Source of the DNA: Leptospira brenneri
GTDB taxonomy: Bacteria; Spirochaetota; Leptospiria; Leptospirales; Leptospiraceae
DNA: 64,000 nt
Reading direction: 5' to 3'
Assembly (NCBI RefSeq): GCF_002812125.1
Contig: NZ_NPDQ01000001.1
Span: 1-64,000, forward strand
Shown: positions 60,949 to 64,000 of the stretch, piece after piece
How positions within the stretch are numbered: position 1 is the stretch's first letter
How the letters are laid out: each line of letters opens with the position of its first letter
Translations under genes and position numbers: made by a program
Notes under the pieces: generated by a model
Told to the model about the DNA's origin: nothing
The model's input: only the letters and a program-made list of their open reading frames with translations
Database searches by the model: none

Positions 60949-62232
60949 ATGAAAGAAGTTCGTATTGGTCTATTGGGTGCCGGAGTTGTCGGCACTAGCT
61001 TACTCCAACTCTTGGATAAAAACCGAGAAAAAATCCAACGTCATTATGGAATCAACTTACAACTAACGGCGATTGCCACCCGTAGCCCGGGAAAACTCCA
61101 AGGTAAAACGAACGTTCCAGTAACGGATGATGTACTGTCGGTTACAAAACGTTCAGATATCGACTTGATTGTTGAATTGATAGGCGGAACCGATATGGCC
61201 TATAAAGCCGTTCATTCTGCATTAGAAAATGGCAAAACAGTCATTACTGCCAATAAGGCGTTGTTATCCGAAAAAGGCCGAGAATTGTATCCAATCGCCA
61301 CAAAAACAGGAGCAGAACTTGGATATGAAGCAGCGGTTGCCGGTTCCATTCCCATCATTCGCACTTTACGAGATGGGCTCTCTTCCTGCGAGTTTGAAGT
61401 CATCTGCGGCATTCTCAATGGGACCACTAATTTCATCTTAACCAAAATGGAACAGGAAGCCTGGGATTATTCCACAGCTTTAAAAAAGGCACAAGACTTG
61501 GGATTTGCAGAAGCAGACCCTACCTTTGATGTGGAAGGGATCGATGCTGGTCACAAAATTAGTTTGCTGGCAAGTCTTGCTTTCCGTGAGTACGTTTCGT
61601 TCGCATCCTTATCGGTAAAAGGAATTTCTGATTTACAGTCATTGGACATCCAATCCGCCCTTTCTCTCGGTTACCGAATCAAACTTTTAGGAATCTCTAA
61701 ACGAAGTTCGGCGGGTGTTCTCACCAAAGTCCATCCGACTCTTGTTCCCCTCGACCATCCTTTGGCAAATGTCATGAACGAATCCAATGCTGTGTTTTAT
61801 AAAACCAAAGAAGCTGATTCGGGAATGATTACTGGAAAAGGTGCTGGTGGAATGCCAACCGCAAGTGCTGTTCTTTCCGACATCATCTACTATGCATCCC
61901 GATTGGGTAGTAAAGACGTCGCGAAAGAAAATAACTTTTTCCCCGAAGCCAAAGTATTTCCAGAACCTGATAATTTGGTTCGGTATTACCTACGTTTTTC
62001 TACCGTAGACCAACCAGGGGTCCTTGCGGAAATTTCTCGGGTCCTCGGCCGTCATAATATTTCAATTGCATCCGTCCAACAGAAGGAGTCTACATCCGAA
62101 CCCGTATCCGTGATTGTTGTCACCCATGCAGCGACGGAAGGAGAATTTCAGAAATCCCTTCAGGAAATTGATACTATGTCTTCCATCATCAAACAAAAAA
62201 CTGTGGCAATCCGACTTCTGGAAAAACTGTAA
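60949..62232 (+). CDS. hom: Homoserine dehydrogenase
   Basis: A 427-residue enzyme. NAD(P) binding: GLLGAGVVGTSLL (about 8-20). Catalytic blocks: ANKALLSEKGRELY, CGILNGTTNFILTKM and DPTFDVEGIDAGHKI, with the Lys in the last. A C-terminal ACT domain (about 345-425) with VDQPGVLAEISRVLGRHNIS gives allosteric control. It reduces aspartate semialdehyde to homoserine in threonine and methionine synthesis. The STAS gene follows after 3 bases. Confidence 0.95.
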   Translation: MKEVRIGLLGAGVVGTSLLQLLDKNREKIQRHYGINLQLTAIATRSPGKLQGKTNVPVTDDVLSVTKRSDIDLIVELIGGTDMAYKAVHSALENGKTVITANKALLSEKGRELYPIATKTGAELGYEAAVAGSIPIIRTLRDGLSSCEFEVICGILNGTTNFILTKMEQEAWDYSTALKKAQDLGFAEADPTFDVEGIDAGHKISLLASLAFREYVSFASLSVKGISDLQSLDIQSALSLGYRIKLLGISKRSSAGVLTKVHPTLVPLDHPLANVMNESNAVFYKTKEADSGMITGKGAGGMPTASAVLSDIIYYASRLGSKDVAKENNFFPEAKVFPEPDNLVRYYLRFSTVDQPGVLAEISRVLGRHNISIASVQQKESTSEPVSVIVVTHAATEGEFQKSLQEIDTMSSIIKQKTVAIRLLEKL

Positions 62233-62235
62233 CCC

Positions 62236-62607
62236 ATGGCGGATTTACAGTTTCCATCCTTAAATCTAAAAACGGAATTCGTTGAAATCAAAGGCGAACG
62301 GGTTCTAGTTGTTTCTTTTGTCGGCCAAATCACAAATACCAATGCGTATGAGATCAATCGTAACATTTCGGTGATCTTTCGAGATTCCGTTTACAATATC
62401 ATTTTAGAACTCACTAAGTTGGACTATATCAATAGCATTGGTGTGGCGACCCTCATCGGTATCATCAAAACCGTAGAGAGCAATCACGGAAAAATTCTAA
62501 TCGGTGGTTTAAATCATTTTTTGGAAAATGTAATTCGGTTGATGGATTTACCACGTAAGGTGCAAATTTTCAATACAAAGCAGGAAGCCATCACTCACTG
62601 GGAATAG
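62236..62607 (+). CDS. STAS-domain protein
   Basis: A 123-residue SpoIIAA-type protein. The core has [19 protein letters not shown] and [19 protein letters not shown]. Where RsbV-type antagonists have D-S-S/T-G, this reads N-S-I-G; the Ser is kept but the preceding Asp is Asn. It may bind a partner constitutively or be phosphorylated on Ser67. It begins 3 bases after hom and is convergent with hflX, overlapping by 17 bases. Confidence 0.85.
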   Translation: MADLQFPSLNLKTEFVEIKGERVLVVSFVGQITNTNAYEINRNISVIFRDSVYNIILELTKLDYINSIGVATLIGIIKTVESNHGKILIGGLNHFLENVIRLMDLPRKVQIFNTKQEAITHWE

Positions 62608-64000
62608 CCACCAGAGTTTGGTTTATCTCCTTCTTTTTCCAAAGTTCTTCTTCAATCAAATCCAAAAGATGAGAGAGACCTTCTCTGGTAACAGCAGAAA
62701 CCAGTAAAGTTTCGTTTTTTTCAAAAGAGGCTCTAGTTTCTTCATCCAAACCATCGGCTTTGTTAAAAACCACCATTCTCGGGATTTCATTTAACTGTAA
62801 GGAATTGAGAATTGTGTCTACCGCTTCCATTTGCTCCGCATAATTAGAGTTTGTGGAATCAACTACATGCAAAAGTAGGTCGGCGTCTCCCAATTCCTCC
62901 AGCGTGGCTTTGAAAGCCTGAGATAGATCTGGCGGAAGGTCATGAATGAATCCAACCGTGTCAGAGATGATGATTTCTCGTTCTTCAGGGAACCGAATCC
63001 TTCGAGTTGTAGGATCTAAAGTAGCAAATAGTTTGTCTTCAGCAATGACGGTAGAATTGGTAAGGGCATTGAGAAGGGTTGATTTTCCGGCATTTGTATA
63101 ACCAACAATTCCCACAATGGGGATCTCATTCCTAGAACGAGCTTTTCGGTTCAGTTCGCGTCGGCGTTTTAGGTCTCTTAGTTCGTTTTCCAAACGAGTG
63201 ATTTTTTCTTCCACTCGCCTGTTTCCAATTTCTAGTTTGGTTTCCCCCGGTCCTCTTCCACCAATACCACCCGTTAGGCGACTCATATTGTCATCGAGTT
63301 CTGAAAGTCGATTTTTTAAATATTTAAGTTGAGCCAGTTCTACCTGGAGTTTTCCATCTCTTGATTTTGCATTTTTAGAGAATATATCTAAAATGAGTTG
63401 GGTACGATCGATGATTTTTAAATCACTAGCATCGGAGATTTTTTTTGCCTGCGAAGGAGTGAGTTCCAAATCAAAAATCAAATGTTCTATGTCTTTATGA
63501 ACTGACGTTAAAATGATTTCTTGTAACTTTCCTTTCCCTACAACAGTTCTGGGATCGGGATCTCTTTTTTGAACATAGGTATCTACAACATGGACTCCGG
63601 CTGTACGACAAAGTTCTTTGAGTTCCGCCATCGAATGGTCTGGCGAACGTTTCATTTTACGGACATCATAGACACCCACAAGGAAGGCACGGTTTTCTTT
63701 TTGTGATTCTTTGAGGTTGGAAGTTTTTTTTGTGAATTCGGATTCGAGTGCTTCCACTTGTTCCAAGTATCCATACTTGATTTGGCCTGGATATTGTTTG
63801 GGAGAGAGAATCCAAGGTTCTTTCGCATCTGGATCTGGATTGATAAATGCTGAAAAAAAGAATTTGGGAATTCCATCAGAACCCACACAAGCAGCTGTGA
63901 TGGAATCAAATCGGTTGAGGACAAGGTCCATTAAATCTTCTTGGTTTAACGGATGTTCTTTGAGATGTGTGTGAAAAAGTCGTAAGCCCCGGAGTCTTGA
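62591..64000 (-). CDS. hflX: GTPase HflX (5' end beyond the window)
   Basis: The frame is open to the right edge, and the residues upstream of the first ATG (63931) read [18 protein letters not shown], typical HflX, so the gene starts outside the window. The visible part has the glycine-rich [10 protein letters not shown] linker (about 222-231 from 63931), G1 [10 protein letters not shown]3 DTVGF and G4 NKAD. HflX is a ribosome-associated GTPase that splits stalled ribosomes under stress. The C-terminal end overlaps the STAS gene. Confidence 0.94.
   Translation of the reverse strand, partial: SRLRGLRLFHTHLKEHPLNQEDLMDLVLNRFDSITAACVGSDGIPKFFFSAFINPDPDAKEPWILSPKQYPGQIKYGYLEQVEALESEFTKKTSNLKESQKENRAFLVGVYDVRKMKRSPDHSMAELKELCRTAGVHVVDTYVQKRDPDPRTVVGKGKLQEIILTSVHKDIEHLIFDLELTPSQAKKISDASDLKIIDRTQLILDIFSKNAKSRDGKLQVELAQLKYLKNRLSELDDNMSRLTGGIGGRGPGETKLEIGNRRVEEKITRLENELRDLKRRRELNRKARSRNEIPIVGIVGYTNAGKSTLLNALTNSTVIAEDKLFATLDPTTRRIRFPEEREIIISDTVGFIHDLPPDLSQAFKATLEELGDADLLLHVVDSTNSNYAEQMEAVDTILNSLQLNEIPRMVVFNKADGLDEETRASFEKNETLLVSAVTREGLSHLLDLIEEELWKKKEINQTLVAIPSE

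Overview
The window looks like chromosome from a Leptospira-type spirochaete, probably of the saprophytic group. This is inferred from: moderate-to-low GC; many exported proteins with spirochaete-style lipoboxes; a MotB stator protein; several chemoreceptors; hybrid histidine kinases and STAS proteins; frequent GTG/TTG starts; and an ssrA gene with tag ANNEFALAA. No database search was possible, so the genus is an inference.

Layout. 1-4.9 kb is accessory: the 3' part of an IetS-like subtilase (left edge), a DUF3806 protein, a Cys-rich 16-residue tandem-repeat protein, two unknown small proteins, then a field of degenerate ~22-bp interspersed repeats that runs into the 5' end of a lipoprotein ORF. 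4.9-7.4 kb (minus strand) holds a lipoprotein, a FFLEELY-like protein and a MotB-like protein. 7.5-8.3 kb holds ssrA (tmRNA) followed by a GC-rich, hairpin-dense block between ~58-bp degenerate direct repeats. 8.3-11.5 kb is a plus-strand run: MliC-like lysozyme-inhibitor lipoprotein, two membrane proteins, a metallophosphoesterase and a membrane-SRPBCC fusion. 11.5-18.9 kb has a HExxH membrane protein, a GyrI-like protein, a FadL-type porin, AraC/SDR divergent genes, a LURP-one-like protein, and a TetR regulator with an alpha/beta hydrolase. 18.9-23.6 kb has two chemoreceptors flanking a DUF3052 gene, then a structured repeat. 23.6-27.1 kb has an OprO/P-like porin with a lipoprotein, behind a PHO-box-like sequence, and a DUF2804 lipoprotein.

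27-45 kb is mostly signalling and core metabolism: EAL phosphodiesterase, RluA-type pseudouridine synthase, HAD hydrolase, a histidine kinase with a REC-HATPase partner, pyrD, an RlmD-like methyltransferase, a GMC oxidoreductase with its small subunit and a nitrilase-family lipoprotein, argG, coaD, a CPA2 antiporter, ndk, polyprenyl diphosphate synthase, TlyA, a single-domain response regulator and a ferredoxin. 45-64 kb has an alpha/beta hydrolase, two histidine kinases in an operon with an AmgK/MurU-like cell-wall-recycling pair, pgi, galK, a STAS protein, mtnP, DUF4139, a CrtISO/RetSat-like oxidoreductase, MarR, an FGE-like lectin-fold protein lacking catalytic cysteines, an ACT-ACT protein, a lysine-rich membrane protein, hom, a second STAS protein and hflX (running off the right edge).

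The least explained parts are the interspersed repeat field (3.9-4.8 kb), the structured element beside ssrA (7.9-8.3 kb), the alternative-hairpin element at 23.26-23.35 kb, and the small-gene accessory region at the left edge.
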